DNA of 64,000 nt from Caprimulgus europaeus (lineage: Eukaryota > Chordata > Aves > Caprimulgiformes > Caprimulgidae): assembly GCA_907165065.1 (NCBI GenBank), contig OU015534.1, positions 8,253,686 through 8,317,685 of the forward strand, in the 5' to 3' direction. Under the pieces are notes generated by a model. The model did no database searches, was not told the origin of the DNA, and was given only the letters and a program-made list of their open reading frames with translations. Of the stretch, positions 12,610 to 25,200 are shown in pieces. The position numbers and the translations under genes are program-made. Position 1 is the stretch's first letter. The number at the start of each line of letters is the position of its first letter.

Positions 12610-13450
12610 ATTTAGGATCTTGAGATGGAAGGAATCTCCTGAAACATATTGCCTGGTCGTCTTCTATCACAGGCAATTATTTCACATAACCTTTTCACAA
12701 TCTACCACATTCTAGATTAAAAGTAGGCATTTTTTTCTACCTTGGGATGCTGTTTCTGTGCTTTGATTCTCTGATAGTTAGAAGCCTTCTAATCTCTAGG
12801 CTAAATTTATTCATTACCAGTTTATCTTGATTTTGTTCTTGACCATTTATTTCTGTTCCAGCACTGACTTTTAGCTTAATTTGCTCCCTTGAAAAAAATA
12901 TTTTTGTCTGCAAGCTTTTTTTTTTACTTTTCTAAACAAGGGGATTTGTACAGGTTCCTTTTATTTAATAGTATGTCCCTTCCTAATTACTGGAACATAA
13001 TTCTCTGCATCTTTTCAAATTCACTATTGTACACAGGAATCCATACAGGGCCTTGTCAGTGCTATATGCAGTCCTGTGTTTTCTTAATCTCCTCTGGAAA
13101 TGTACTGATTAATGTATGCTACCTGTGACCATATTTGATACTTTTGGAAGCTTATCTCTATTGCCCTATATGTCCTTCTCTTCCTTTCATTTTGCTGTAA
13201 TTTTTGCTTATAGTGTAATTTCTTACTAGTCTCTAGCTCCATAGCCTTCACTGCATTGAATTTCATTCTGTCTCTATTACTTTACTCCTTGAGGTTTTCT
13301 CATTCTTTTTATGTGATATCCCAATATTTTTGTGTCGACATTGTCTCCTTTTTCTTCATTAGGAAATTCAATTGTGCTCTTACCTTTTTCAGTGAATGTC
13401 ATTATGAAAAGCTTGATTGTTCTAGTAACTTTCATTTTGATAATGGTACA
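12610..13450 (-). mobile_element. Ancient CR1/L3-like LINE fragment
   Basis: A heavily decayed LINE of the CR1/L3 group lies on the minus strand. Reading the plus strand, blocks follow the order of the reverse-complemented amniote CR1 consensus: GATGGAAGGAATCTCCT near 12622 (3' end), ATCACAGGCAATTATTTCAC, then CTGATAGTTAGAAGCCTTCT, then TAAATTTATTCATTACCAG with TTTGTTCTTGACC near 12800-12845. Further along, GAATTTCATTCTGTCTCTATT at 13258 is followed by GATATCCC near 13320 and a block near 13375-13440 matching the next consensus segment. On the minus strand a short frame still begins MKFN, the CR1 protein motif at the matching position. Stops and indels are frequent and parts of the 3' region are deleted. 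Recognition rests on memory of the family, so the 5' limit is approximate. Confidence 0.8.
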
Positions 13451-16400
13451 GCAGTTTTTAAATTTTATTGTTTGGTGAAGTGTAACTGTGGGGAGTGGGC
13501 TCCCCCATGCTTTGTATTTCAATAATATTATAAGCGTACATTTTTCAAATCAATATTTGCTATTGTGTTATTTGGTATTGTGAAAAGATATTGTTCATGA
13601 TACAGGCCAGGAAGTATGTCATGAGCAGTTTGTTTTCTCAAATGTTTAGCTTTTATTATTGCAAATACATAGCAGTACATATATGCAAAGCTATATTAAC
13701 AATAACATTTTCTTTAATTAATTTTTCCATGAATGAATTCCTATTAGAAATTCATTCGTACTACATTGTATTATGTTGTGATGCACTTTAGTGAAATTAA
13801 CTCAAAGAACTGCTCTTTGCAATTTTAATATTCCACTGGGTTTTCCATTCTAGAAAACTCATTATTATACATGTACAAAGCTGAAAAGAAACAAGAGAGA
13901 GGCATATTGTGTGAATAACAGTCAGGGAAAAGAGACAGCTGGCATGATAATTTTCTAATAAAGCTTAGAAAAGGCTGCTGTGTCTTGAAAAAAAGAGAGT
14001 TTTAATGTGAGTATTCCTTTTGTTTGGATTTGCTTTGTACTAAAAAGTTCTGAATCCTATTCACACCTATTATGAATATTAACTGAAAAACAAATATATC
14101 TTGTCAAGTTCTTCTACTTAGTAGGTGCAAAAGAATCAGTGGTGTGTATCCTGCGGGGGATGGTATTTCTTGTTCTTCTTATCCACTCTTATTCTCCTCC
14201 AACCAGACTGTATATTTTGGATCTTGATAAATAAGAGATCTTGTGAATCGTGGACAACTTAACACATGGAGCCTTTAACTATCTATGTGCCTAACTGCAG
14301 CCCCTAATAAATGGTTCATTTCTTAATTCCTGTCACATTTAAGATAATGACCTTTGCAGGTTGTGCCTAAAAGCCCACTATCAGGGGGATGTGGCACTCT
14401 TCTTTGTTTAGGAAGATACTAGGCAGCAGTGACAGGAGTGAAACATTTTGCCTGTGATCTTCAAAGTCACACAAATCTTGTTACTTATAAGTAAAACTTA
14501 CAAGTTTACCTTCTTACAGGCTTTTTACTAGATTAAAAAAATAATACTTACATTTAATTACAAAACTCAAACACATTCAAAGCTTAGATGCAAATTAAGG
14601 TGAAATTTTAAATTAATGTGAGGGAGAAAAGTTGATCCATGAAAGTAAACAGGAAACATCAAATTCTGTGCTCATTGCTAGCTTTCAGCAGTGGATTGCT
14701 GAGACATTAGGTAGCTTTCACTAAACTTCATTTCTGGATGGTCTTGCATTTTTTAAGGCTTTTGGAAATATAATGAATGCAGTTTTGAATGCATTTTTAT
14801 AACTTTTAAAAATGTATTAGTCAAAGAATTTTTTTTCTGTTATTCTTTAGCTTGATATGTTGTTCTAAAATATTGCTTTGATAGTAGATTGTCCTAACTC
14901 TTCTCTATTTTCATCCATTCATCCTTTTTATACAATATAATGTTATTGACATTAATGAAGTCAATGCTAATTTATGCCACAGTGAGAGAGAAAGGAATTG
15001 GGCTCATTATATCTGGTATCACAGTTCATGAGCGAATCAGTTAATTGCATTCCATTAGTAATTAACGTAGAGGAATATGAAATACTAATGTTTTGTAAAC
15101 TGCACATTTAATAGCCCTTATCCTCAGTAACCATAGGGCCGTGGGTGACAGAGAAACAAAGATCTCCACCTATAGATGGAACTTTTGCTGCTGTTAAATA
15201 AAAAACACACTAACAAGGTTTCTGAAAATCACAATACCTAGCCATGTAATATGTGGCATTGATACCACGATCCAGATATTTTTCTCAGTTTAATGATTAA
15301 AATTAATTATTAATTGTTCCCTTTTTATCTTTCATTAAAACTTAGGTAGGGTTGGTTTGGTAATCTTTTTTTTTTCTTTTTTTTTTTTACAGTACTTTAA
15401 ACTTTTAAACTCATTTTTCTGTTGAACCTCCTCACATGAGCTGTACGTATCACAGTGGGTTGCTGTCACAGGGTTCAAGTTCCCAGAACCCTATGTAGAC
15501 CCAGAGTGGTTTCAGCAGGTTCAGTGCTACAATTGGGAGTGTATAGCAAGAGGGTCAATTTTAACTACATCACTGCTCTGCTGGAGGCAGAGATTGAGTG
15601 AGCCAGCAGGAAGAAATCCTAATGATAAAGGCAAGAGAATTGAGAAATCTTTCAATTTAAATCAAATAGTATGGGCTCTATTTTTCTAGGAGTGAGTGAG
15701 CAAGTTGTAAGCTCCCTACTCAAAGCTGCAGCCAAAAAACCCTGGGAATATGAGGTAAACAGACACTGGTACTATTTTTTCACTTTTTATTCTGTAGGAC
15801 CACAGAAGAACTTATAGCTGAAGTGTAATAGTGTACTCAATGCATTTCCCCCCCAGTTCATGGCTTCATTATGTATTGCTGCTCTAAATCAGGATGTGAA
15901 GTGCATATTTAAAGTGTTCTTTTTTTCCCCAACTAATTTTAATCTTTGACTTTGAATGACAGTTTATTTGTAAATTAAGAATAAGTGTGAGTAAGAAGGA
16001 ATGGATAGCCCAGGTGATAGGTAACAGATACATAGTCTTTCATTTGTAGCTTGCCAGTTCAAATTTGGCTTGGGTCTGTATTGACAGAAATTCATTATCA
16101 TCTGATGGTTGTTTGGGAGTCTGTGTGAAAGGAACTGATGGTATTCACATTCAAAAAAACAACAACAAAAAACAAAACCTGTCACAATTACATTCTTTTT
16201 GGCAGCCTCTCTGAGCATGAGGATGAACTTCCCTCTGACATCTTAAAGCAGTCTTTCCAGATTAGGCTTGAGGCAAATTGGCAGGATGATGTGGAAATAC
16301 GCAGATGCTCTCCAAGTTTTATCTATCCTTTGTCTAATCAAAAGACCTTAAGCCTGTGAGTGATGAGAAATGGAAGTGGCTTGTACACGGCCTCTGTCTT

Positions 16401-17571
16401 TTGCTTTTGCCCAATGTGCAATTGCTGCCCTCTAATTACTAGAGAATATCAAGCATCCAAACTAGCTGAAAACAGATGATTTGGATGAGCCATTCTAGCT
16501 TTAAAAATATTCCTCTGCAAAATTTACCCTTGGGCAAATGTAAGTCTGCCAGATAGAAATAACAGAGTAATTTTTGTCCCTTAACCTTGTCTACATTTTG
16601 GTAAAATTAACTACTAAATGCCAAAAAACTACCAAAATTTTCTAGCAAAGGTAGAGATCAAATCTCTCAGCAAAGCATTTTCTGAGGTTGGTGATATTTA
16701 ACTTAATTGGGAAAGTGCAGTATGTCAATAACTAACTTTTCCCACCCCCCTATTCTGTCTCTGAGGCAATCATACCATTTCATTTTAGCAATACAGAAAC
16801 CTTCAACCACTAAAGGATGTGCCAGCCAAAAACCATCACTGCCAACAATTATATACTAGATGTGTGTGGGCAATAACATATGCACTTAAAAGGACTGAAA
16901 AAGAAGGTATACTTGGTTCTTAGCATTTTTATCTTGTCTTGTTTCAGTGTCTCCCTAAAATTAGAATTAATTTCAAACAGGAAAAAAAATATCTCTGGGA
17001 ACAGAACATGTAGGAGCCCTGTGATGAGCCAGGAGACTTTCAGACCACAATTTTCCTACTGTTATAAATTTTCCTACTGTTATAAGGGAATGCATAAGCA
17101 GAACTGGTTTAATTATTCCTTTAAATAATTAATGCTTTCAGTATATTTTAGCCATTGTTTATCTGACCAGTTGTTAATGGACAAAACTTATGGTATTTTT
17201 CTTTTATTTGTACTCGAAGTCTCTAATAACCTGAGCATATGTTGATACACATGTAGGTATAAGTAGGATTTTAGTGGTGACTGGAGTGTGACATGACTCA
17301 TCTCCAACATATGAAAAATAGACAAGATGTATAATAAAGGCAGATCTAATGCAAAAAAAATAAAGAGAAGCAGTGTGCAGAATACTTTTATGCTTGTATA
17401 GGAATGTGAGGAGATACAGAAGGTTGTTGTCTTTGATCTACTGAAGCATTTTACATTGTATTTCTAAGAATATATTCCACCTATGGTCCAGCAGTAACTG
17501 GATTCACTATTGTCTGTTGGAAGTAAAATTCAGGCCAATTTATATTTTGGCCATTCAAGATCTAGTTTAAA
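13451..17571. other. Unique non-genic stretch
   Basis: No gene is supported. Landmarks are a T-rich tract around 15368-15389 and an imperfect tandem duplication of period 18 at 17051-17086 (TTTTCCTACTGTTATAA twice). A block at about 14940-15120 contains TTAATTGCAT and GTAATTAACG and looks like conserved non-coding DNA. Small open frames such as 16138-16359 and 16880-17128 show no family features. Confidence 0.6.
17051..17086. repeat. Tandem duplication, period 18 bp
   Basis: Two adjacent 18-bp units share TTTTCCTACTGTTATAA and differ only in the last base. This is probably a recent slippage event. Confidence 0.9.
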
Positions 17572-17752
17572 TGTATTGGGTTTGCGTGGCAAGGTTTTGG
17601 TAGCAGCATAGTGGGGACATGAGGTGGCTTCTGTGAGAGAAGCTGCCAGAAGCTTCCCCCATGTCCGATGCGACACAGCCAATGCCAGCCGGCTACAAGA
17701 ATGGAACTGCCGCTGGCCAAGGCCGAGCCCATCAGTAACGCCTCTGTGATAA

Positions 17753-17761
17753 CATAATTAA
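17753..17761 (+). promoter_or_regulatory. TATA-like box of the LTR
   Basis: ATAATTAAG sits about 180 bp into the LTR, where related bird LTRs carry ATATTTAAG. It would be the retroviral U3 promoter box. Whether it is still active cannot be seen. Confidence 0.45.
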
Positions 17762-18164
17762 GAAAAAAGAAAGGAAGAGCAGGAAAAAAAGCTGCACACT
17801 TTGCAGCTGGAGAGAGGAGTGAGAAGATGTAAGAGAAACAACTCCACAGACACCAAGGTCAGTGAAGAAGGAGGGGGAGGAGGTGCTCCAGGCGCCGGAG
17901 CAGAGATTCCCCTGCAGCCTGTGGTGAAGACCATGGTGAGGAAGGCTGTCCCCCTGCAGCCCATGGAGGTCCATGGTGGGGCAGATGACCACCTGTAGCC
18001 CGTGGAGGATCCCACACCAGATCAGGTGGATGTCTGAAGGAGGCTGTGACCCCAAGGGAAGCCGGTGTTGAAGCAGGATCCTGTCAGGACCTGTAGCCTG
18101 TGGAGAGAGGAGCCTGTGCTGAGGCAGGTTTGCTGGCAGGACTTGTGACCCCCTGGGGGACCTG

Positions 18165-18305
18165 TGCTGGAGCAGTCCCTTCCTGAAGGACTGCACCCCA
18201 TGGAATGGACCCATGCTAAAGCAGTTCATGAAGAACTGTCAGTCATGGGAAGGACTCGCACTGGAGAAGTTCGTGGAGAACTGTCTCCTGTGAGAGGGAC
18301 CCCAC
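18165..18305 (+). repeat. Degenerate tandem units inside the LTR
   Basis: Three successive units of about 45-50 bp follow the pattern (G)CTGGAGCAGTTC..GAAGAACTG...CATGGGA.GGAC, with substitutions between copies. Similar CTGNAGCCCATGG fragments continue upstream. They are an internal feature of this LTR family and not an independent satellite. Confidence 0.6.
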
Positions 18306-18520
18306 GATGGTGCGGGGGAAGGAGTCCTCCCCCTGAGGAGGAAGCAGCGGCAGAAACACTGTGTGATGAACTGACCCCAGCCCCATTCCCTGTCGCCCTG
18401 TGCTGCTGGGGGGAGGAGGTGGAAAATCAGGAAAGAGATTAAGCCTGGGAAGAAGGGAGGGATGGGGGAGGTGTTTTAAGGTTTGGTTTTACTTATCATT
18501 ATCCTCTGATCTTGATTGGT

Positions 18521-18526
18521 AATAAA
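18521..18526 (+). terminator. LTR polyadenylation signal AATAAA
   Basis: An AATAAA hexamer in the last fifth of the LTR, followed by T-rich sequence, fits the retroviral polyadenylation signal of the R region. It fixes the element's orientation as plus. Confidence 0.65.
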
Positions 18527-20702
18527 GTAAATTTGTTTTTTCCCCCAAGTCAAGTCTGTTTGCCTGTGCCAGTAACTGGTGAGTGATCTCTCTCTGTCCT
18601 TATCTCCACCCATGAGCTTTTCGTTATAATTTTCTCCCCCTGCCCATTTGAGTAGAAGGAGTGATAGAGTGGGCTTTGGCCTCTGGTCAGGGTCAACCCA
18701 CCACACTACCCTTCAGTAACTCCCACCTCAGCTTGCTTAGGTTGCTAGGTGGAGTTGCCCTTTAGTTGAGTACTGTGTCCAGGATAGGAGAAGTAAAATA
18801 TGTAGGCTCAATTTGTATTTTATACAAATAAACAAAATCTTATTGTTCTTATTAGGTACACCTATACACTTTTTGTTTTGTCTTTTGTGGATCAGATGTC
18901 TGTCTCATTCTTTGGAACTATTATAAACTATACCCATTGAAGGAGGTAGATTATTGACTTAGAATTACTCATGCAAAGAATGTGAATTTGTCCATGAATG
19001 CCTTGCTTTCTGGTCTGAGTACTGAAAAAGTTGTTCTGTAGGCTGAACTAGGGTATACTATGAATTAATTAAAAAAAAGGATATTCTGTGGAGTACTGCA
19101 TACACTTTTTTACCATCTATTTTCATATATGGTGACAATTCTTGGCCACAGGTGTGGAGAAGATCAGGGAGGAAAAGAACAATTATACTAGAAGAGCTTG
19201 CTTTGTTTATTCCAGTAAAGTGAAGTCTGAGAAAGGGTGGAATTTACCCTATAAATAGATTGTAGAATGGATGTCCAAGAGGGAAAGTTGCCATTAAACT
19301 AAAAACAAATGGGCAACTCTGTCAATGAATGAATTGAGTGCTAGGTGTAGACATGGCCACTCTGTTTGTGTCTTTCTCACTTTGCTATTGTCCTGTGTTA
19401 TTTTTACAGGACACTTAATTGCCTGGGTTTAGCTCTGGTTTTAATGCCAAAGTCATTTTTAACTATAAACATAGCAGAGAATCCAAGTTAATAATCAATT
19501 AATAATCAGCATTCAAATGCTATGCAATTCTCTATATTTAAAGATTTAGCATGTGCTGCAGATGTTTTTACATTTTTAAATGTAATTTTTTGGTGTCAAA
19601 TAGTTGTGATTTTCCAGTTGTTTTGGTGCTACTGCAGGTGCCTTGAAGAATCAGCTTGGTTGTCTGGAATTCATGTATTTGATTGTATATTCTAGTTTGA
19701 TAAAATCCTATCATTCTTGTATTTGAATATAGTTAGCTAAGAGTATTGAATTCATTTTTGTCTTGTTTAATACTGACCACGAGGTCATAGACAGTAAGAT
19801 GTTATCAAAGTTGATTCTCCCCCGTTGTAGGAAAATGTTTTACAATTTTGTAGTTAAACCAATCTGAGTAGAGAGAAAGGGAAGATGATTCCCACACTTT
19901 AATTCCATGGGGACCCTTTAGTCCTTTGTCCTGCTGATTTCTATTTTGAAAGTAAATTGGAAAAGTCTTTTAGAGGAAAGACTTCAGAATGTAAAACCTT
20001 TGGGACTTTACAGTTTGAAAGAGAAGCATAGTTTTATTTGCCTTTAAATAATAAAGTTTTTTCTGTTTAAGTATTTATAGCAAGTGAGACTGGGGTTTAC
20101 ACTATGTAGTGCAGAATTCTATTTTCCAGAATGTCCTATTACTTTTTAATTGCTTTATACTTTTAAGAAGTGGCAGTATAGAATGCTTTATCATTCAGAT
20201 TAATGAAACAATATTTGTAGAACAGCTAACTGCTTTCGATGAAGGATGGTTTATGGCTTATGCGTTATGTATATAACAACTCTGTATCTCATGGTGAACC
20301 CTTTATCCTACAAATTGAAAATGAAAATAAAACCTATATTAACTAAATAAATACATTATTATCCCTCTGAAGTTTCACAATGGAGATCTTGTCTGTTAAT
20401 GTTGAACTCTTCAGTATCAAATGAATTTTTTTATTCATTGTATTTTTTGTCTTAATCTGGTAGTCTCAAATTTTTATATTACCTTAAAAAGTGCCTTTTG
20501 AAAAATACTATTTGGGGAAAACTGTAACCAAGAGGTCATTTCACAAGATTATTACTACTCTGAAGTGATGCTGAGATTTGGCTTTTGTTCCTCTACCTTT
20601 GGTTGAAATGCAAGAGATGAAAAAAAAACAATTTGAAATGTCAGAAATCAAAATAAGTTACTAGGGCTAGCAAAGTTGAAAAATACCATACAATATATTT
20701 GT

Positions 20703-20728
20703 GATCATTACAAAATATTGTAATGATC
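20703..20728. repeat. Perfect inverted repeat, 11-bp arms, 4-nt loop
   Basis: GATCATTACAA is followed by AATA and then its exact complement TTGTAATGATC. The perfect arms could form a cruciform or a short hairpin RNA. The stem is too short for a microRNA precursor. No function is implied. Confidence 0.9.
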
Positions 20729-21599
20729 CACTTTTTAAAGGAGTATTATACTGAAAGGCCCAAAACTCGTAGTTGAATTTAGATTTTTCAGTGTCAGTAC
20801 ATGAAGCTGCTTTGCTGATAAACAGATGCATAAATATGTCTTGTTTGCCCAGGGGGCAACTGTTGATAAAAATAAGCCCCACAATACTGGGAATAAAATA
20901 TATGAATTCCAGGTCCAAGTGATTTCCTCACACAATTAGCATATAGCCTCTGGAAGGAAAGAGAAAAAAATTCTGAGGAGAGAGGTTGCATAGGACAAGC
21001 AGCATTCTGGATGCAAAGCACTTAATTGACTACTTTTTTTTGGCTAGTTTCTTGTTCTGGCTCAAACTCTATTTCCTGATCCCTATATTGTTTCTCAAGC
21101 AGTGAAGTTTGAATCACAGTTACAGTTTCTTTCTATAAAGCCAGTGTCTGTGCAGCAAACACTAGGTCTGGATAATCAAAAAGTGTCAGTTGTGATTCAT
21201 CAGTATTTTAATGCAAAGGTGATTGTTCATGAAATATACTTGGCTAGTAATTTCATTAAAGCTTACTCATTATACACATATCCTTCCTCCTGACTGGGCC
21301 CCAAAAATGTTTCTGTTGGCAGCTTAAGCCAAGCTATGATCTATTACTGTGCTGCTGCTATGTGTGTAGAGTTAAATTTTGAAACCTTACATGTATGATT
21401 AACGATACAAAATAAACCAAATCAAGTGAGTGTTGATTTAACCTACTGAATCACCTGATTCTCCCTTCCACCCCACTCTGCATTCCAGATCAAGTTCATT
21501 GTCGTTCCCTTTTTGAGCTAAGAAATAATAATAACTTTCTTACCATTCAATGAGGGCTTCAACTTTTTAAAGGTGGAATGCCCAGCTGTATTACTCTTC

Positions 21600-22200
21600 T
21601 CTGTCCGTGTGTCCTGTCTCCCACTCAATGAGAAGTGACATGTGCCTCTGTCAGTGTGGGGTTGCCCCTTAGTCTGATGATTCGTGTCTCTGTGTAGCTC
21701 CTTGTTCTTGGTGAACTCGGATTTTGGTGACAGTCACAAGGTGGGAACTGCTGACTACCAGAGGTGCTCCATCTCCTCCCCCTGCTGCTGCACAGGGTCT
21801 GCCTGTGCACTGACACTGGCGCATGGGCCACAGGCTGCGTTTCACTGGTTTAAAACCTGATGTAGTTTTCATTAGTACTTCTCAGACAGAATATCTTGAA
21901 GGTTGCTAGACCTCAGTCCTGAGGTCGTGAATGAAATGATTTTCTGAAAGTCTAGTCCTAATTTTGTCAGTGTTTGTCCTTTACAAAAAAATACCACCTT
22001 GATTAGCATTCGGTTCAAAAAGGACCTGGGATTTGAAAGTAAGATGAACAGTGTGATTCAGACGGCGTGCTGCGAGTGCGGCGTGTGGAGGCTTTCACAG
22101 CGCCTGCCTGCAGTAGGGAGAAGAGCCTTGCTGCAGAGAGAACAGATGCATTTCAGAGTTGCCCGCCAAAGGGAGTATATTATGCTCCCTTTTTAAACTT
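21600..22200. promoter_or_regulatory. GC/CpG-raised island, unknown role
   Basis: The interval is clearly richer in G and C than the surrounding kilobases. Its densest part, 22062-22166, holds seven CpG dinucleotides (including GACGGCGTGCTGCGAGTGCG) in about 105 bp of an otherwise CpG-depleted region, then a TATATTATG-centred palindrome at 22168-22192. Retained CpG suggests a weakly methylated regulatory element, a conserved element or an old exon. Overlapping frames of 65-68 codons show no family signature, and no repeat was recognised. Confidence 0.25.
22168..22192. repeat. 25-bp near-perfect palindrome
   Basis: AAAGGGAGTATATTATGCTCC followed by CTTT pairs with itself along nearly its full length, with one G-T pair and a single central base. 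It directly follows the CpG cluster. It may form a cruciform or be a binding site for a dimeric factor. Confidence 0.8.
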
Positions 22201-25200
22201 TCCCAAACACACACCATCTGTTTCGCACTAGATTCTTACAGGGTTTGATCAAATTAGAAGTCATGCTGAAAGGGAAAACTGAGGTTAGCATGGACAGCTT
22301 TCTTAAAGCTACAGAAGCCATGGCTCTGTTCCATTAAAATTTGAGTATTAACATGGATAAACTGGATGAAACATTGCAGCTTAGTGACATCGCCATTTGC
22401 ATGTGTTCACTTACAGTCTCAGAGTAATATTTGTAGAAGCAAAAATGAGAAAATATCCTATAAAATAACAGCAGGCGAAAACAACAGTGGTGGACAATGA
22501 GTGGCTGATAAAAATGAGGCAAAAGTACCAAAGCAGATGTTGACTGGTTCAGAATAGCTACTGTTAGATATGCCTGACTGCAGAAACAATCTCTGAAAGC
22601 ACTGGAGTTCAAAAGTCTTCCTTCTGACACAGAACAGTAGAACCTAGTCCCAAAATCTGTGTTAGAGAAGCCACCTAGCAATTGTATGACAGTGATGTGA
22701 ATGAAACAGAGACAAGCAGAGGAACTTCAGTATAATGCAACCAGGTAAGAGTAGTTTTCATGGTCAGAAGTTAATAGGAGAAGGCATGGTGGGTTACAAA
22801 TCTTTTGAAGGTTTAGCAAGGCAGCACTCTTGCACCTGTTTCAGTTCTGAGGCTTTGATTTACAAAGATGTTTAGTTATTGCTTTGTTCAGCATTACAAA
22901 ATGTGGCTTGCATGGTTAAGGTGCTGAGACTCTAGGAAAATTCATCACTTCTGAATGTAAAACTTAGACTCCTTTGGTTGTGTTTCTTTTTAATAGTTAT
23001 GCTTGAGTTTAGGTGTAAGATCTTAGAGCTAAGTGACTTGAGCAACATCCCAAGTGCGTTTCCTGCTTGTCCTTAACCCTTGCTCCATGCTCCCTGGCAG
23101 GGGCTGGATGCCAACACATAAACTGTGTGGGAAAACAATGTTTTACCTCAGCTGAAACTTTTACACATAAGCTGCTCTGATGCCATAGACAGTGGATAAA
23201 CTTGGTAGTCATAGCAATGCTGGGAGGAACCCTGCTCAGAAGTCCTAAAAACCTAGACCTCAACTGTTCATAGTGAAAAGGATGTTGTACAAGTCATCTC
23301 CTTTTCCTGGGGCAAAACAGCATGAAACCCAAGGCACAACTAAAGAAGGCATTATCAAAAAACTTCAGTTTTACTGTGTTAAAATTGTTGTAGTTAAATC
23401 TGTGGCATAATCACAAAGAACATATGTCAGAAATTATCTTGTTTTGAAGCGTTTGGTTTATTTGAGATAATTCTAAAATAGAACTGTAGACATACAAAAC
23501 ACTTCTAAAATAATGCCAAACTGCCATGGAAAAGGCTATGTTGAAGATATTTCCAAGCCATATAACACCAGGAACTAGAGGATTTTTTTTTTCTGTTTTG
23601 GGCATCCAAGATCCAGTTATTTAAAAAACTTATTTTGCATCAAAACAAAGTCTCTTCTTGTATCATGGTCCTATAGTTAATTGCCAAATGTAGATATTTG
23701 TTTAAACTAAACCTCCAAACTCTGCAAAACATATTCATAACTACTCTTTGCAACTATTCTTTTACTACTCATTTTATTAAAAAAAGCTCTAGTTTAAGAT
23801 ATGTTTTTAAATCATAAATGTTCATATTGACCCCTTGGGCATGAGTGGGACACAGCTGTTAGGGCAAATTTGGAATAACATTTTGATTTGTTACTCTATT
23901 AGAATACTGCTTATTTCTTCCCTTTTCCCCCCAAATTAGAAAGGCACAAGACATCTTGCAAGGTTTTTTTTTTTAAACTATATATGTAGAACTTTTATAA
24001 CATAAAACAGGCAGATACAAAGGAAATTGTTCTTCTGTTCACTACACTTCTGAAACCAGAAGGCATTGCAATTTTCCATGCAACAGTCCTTCAGAAGATA
24101 GCATTTTCCTAAAAAGTAATTTCTTTTTTAAAGACCATTTCACAAGCCTCCACTGACATCACAAGTGGAATGTGGTACAGCCAAACCAGATAATCTCCAT
24201 CACAGTCACTCAGAATCTTATGAGCAGATATTATAAAGCAGAGCTGCTGGGGTTGTTCCTGGCCTATAAGCTTAGGGAATTTAGACAAGCAATGGTACCA
24301 GAATGTTCTTTGCTGGTTAGAAATTAATTTCAGCTCCTCATTCCCATGATAAATTTTGTACACTTTTACATAGGTATGATCTAGAATATATAAATACTAT
24401 AGTGACATGATGGAAAAAAGGATTGGCAAAAGAACTGCACACATCTGTCAAATTTTTATCTTTATCTTGAATTATTTTTGAATTAACCTTTCTTATAATC
24501 TACAAGCTTCTTGCTTGAGGCAAAACAGTCTTTATTTCACAAAACCATCTGCCTGGTTTCAAGGATTTCATATCAATGGACAGACCTAGAATAAGGCACC
24601 ATGTAGGGATATGCAATTTGACAGGAGCTTTGACAAACTGGAGATAAATTACATGAACATAAAGAACATACCATTGAGTTCTGAGTGATATACTAATTAT
24701 ATTTTTGTGCTTTACAAGTGAGAGACAGCTAAGATGGAAGGCAAAGTAACCAGTCACACTAGTGAGATTGCATTGAGATGCATCGAGAACATTGCATACT
24801 TCATCATACATTCTGGAATTTTGAGTTTAAAGATTTAAGGGGGGAAAAAAAAGCATTTATCAGGCTAAAACTTTATCTTGAACTTTTGTATGCATTAGAC
24901 AAAAGTGAATGGAGGATAAAGTAGATTCTCTGTCAGGCAGCAGTATCTGCATAATAAATCAAGGCTACTCCCACTGTTGATACGGTTACCAGTTTTAAAA
25001 ATACTGTTAAAACCAAAATCTGCTAGCTTGTGCAGCATTAAAACTTGGCTTTAAATCTAGTGCAAAATGTCAATTGTTCTTAAATTTTTTGGTATGTCTT
25101 AAGGGTGAGTCTGTGCCCTAGAATCAGTTTCTGAAGGGTAAGGTGGAAAATGCATTAATTGCAGCATTTATGGATTGTTATCAGAGCTAAATTGGAGACA

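Larger units (their letters stand above)
17572..18705 (+). mobile_element. Solo LTR of an avian endogenous retrovirus (probably ERVL-like)
   Basis: About 1134 bp begins TGTATTGGGTTTGCGTGG and ends GGTCAACCCACCACA, the termini of a common bird LTR family, and carries the required TG...CA ends. It is far more GC-rich than the surrounding DNA. Plus-strand orientation is supported by an ATAATTAAG box near 17753 at the usual TATA-like position and an AATAAA polyadenylation signal at 18521-18526. The middle (about 18160-18305) carries degenerate units of about 45-50 bp with GGAGCAGTTC and GAAGAACTG motifs, typical of this family. No internal gag or pol sequence and no second LTR flank it, so it is a solo LTR left by recombination. 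Bases outside the ends (TTAAA left, CTACC right) do not match, so no target-site duplication is visible. Open frames within it, including a 165-codon antisense one, are not genes. The ERVL assignment comes from memory and is tentative. Confidence 0.88.

Noticed and set aside
17732..18229. 165-codon minus-strand open frame
   Set aside because: It lies entirely inside the solo LTR and is antisense to it. It reflects the GC-rich, stop-poor LTR repeats and not a gene.
22334..22681. 115-codon minus-strand frame, serine- and phenylalanine-rich
   Set aside because: No family signature is visible and the composition follows local AT bias.
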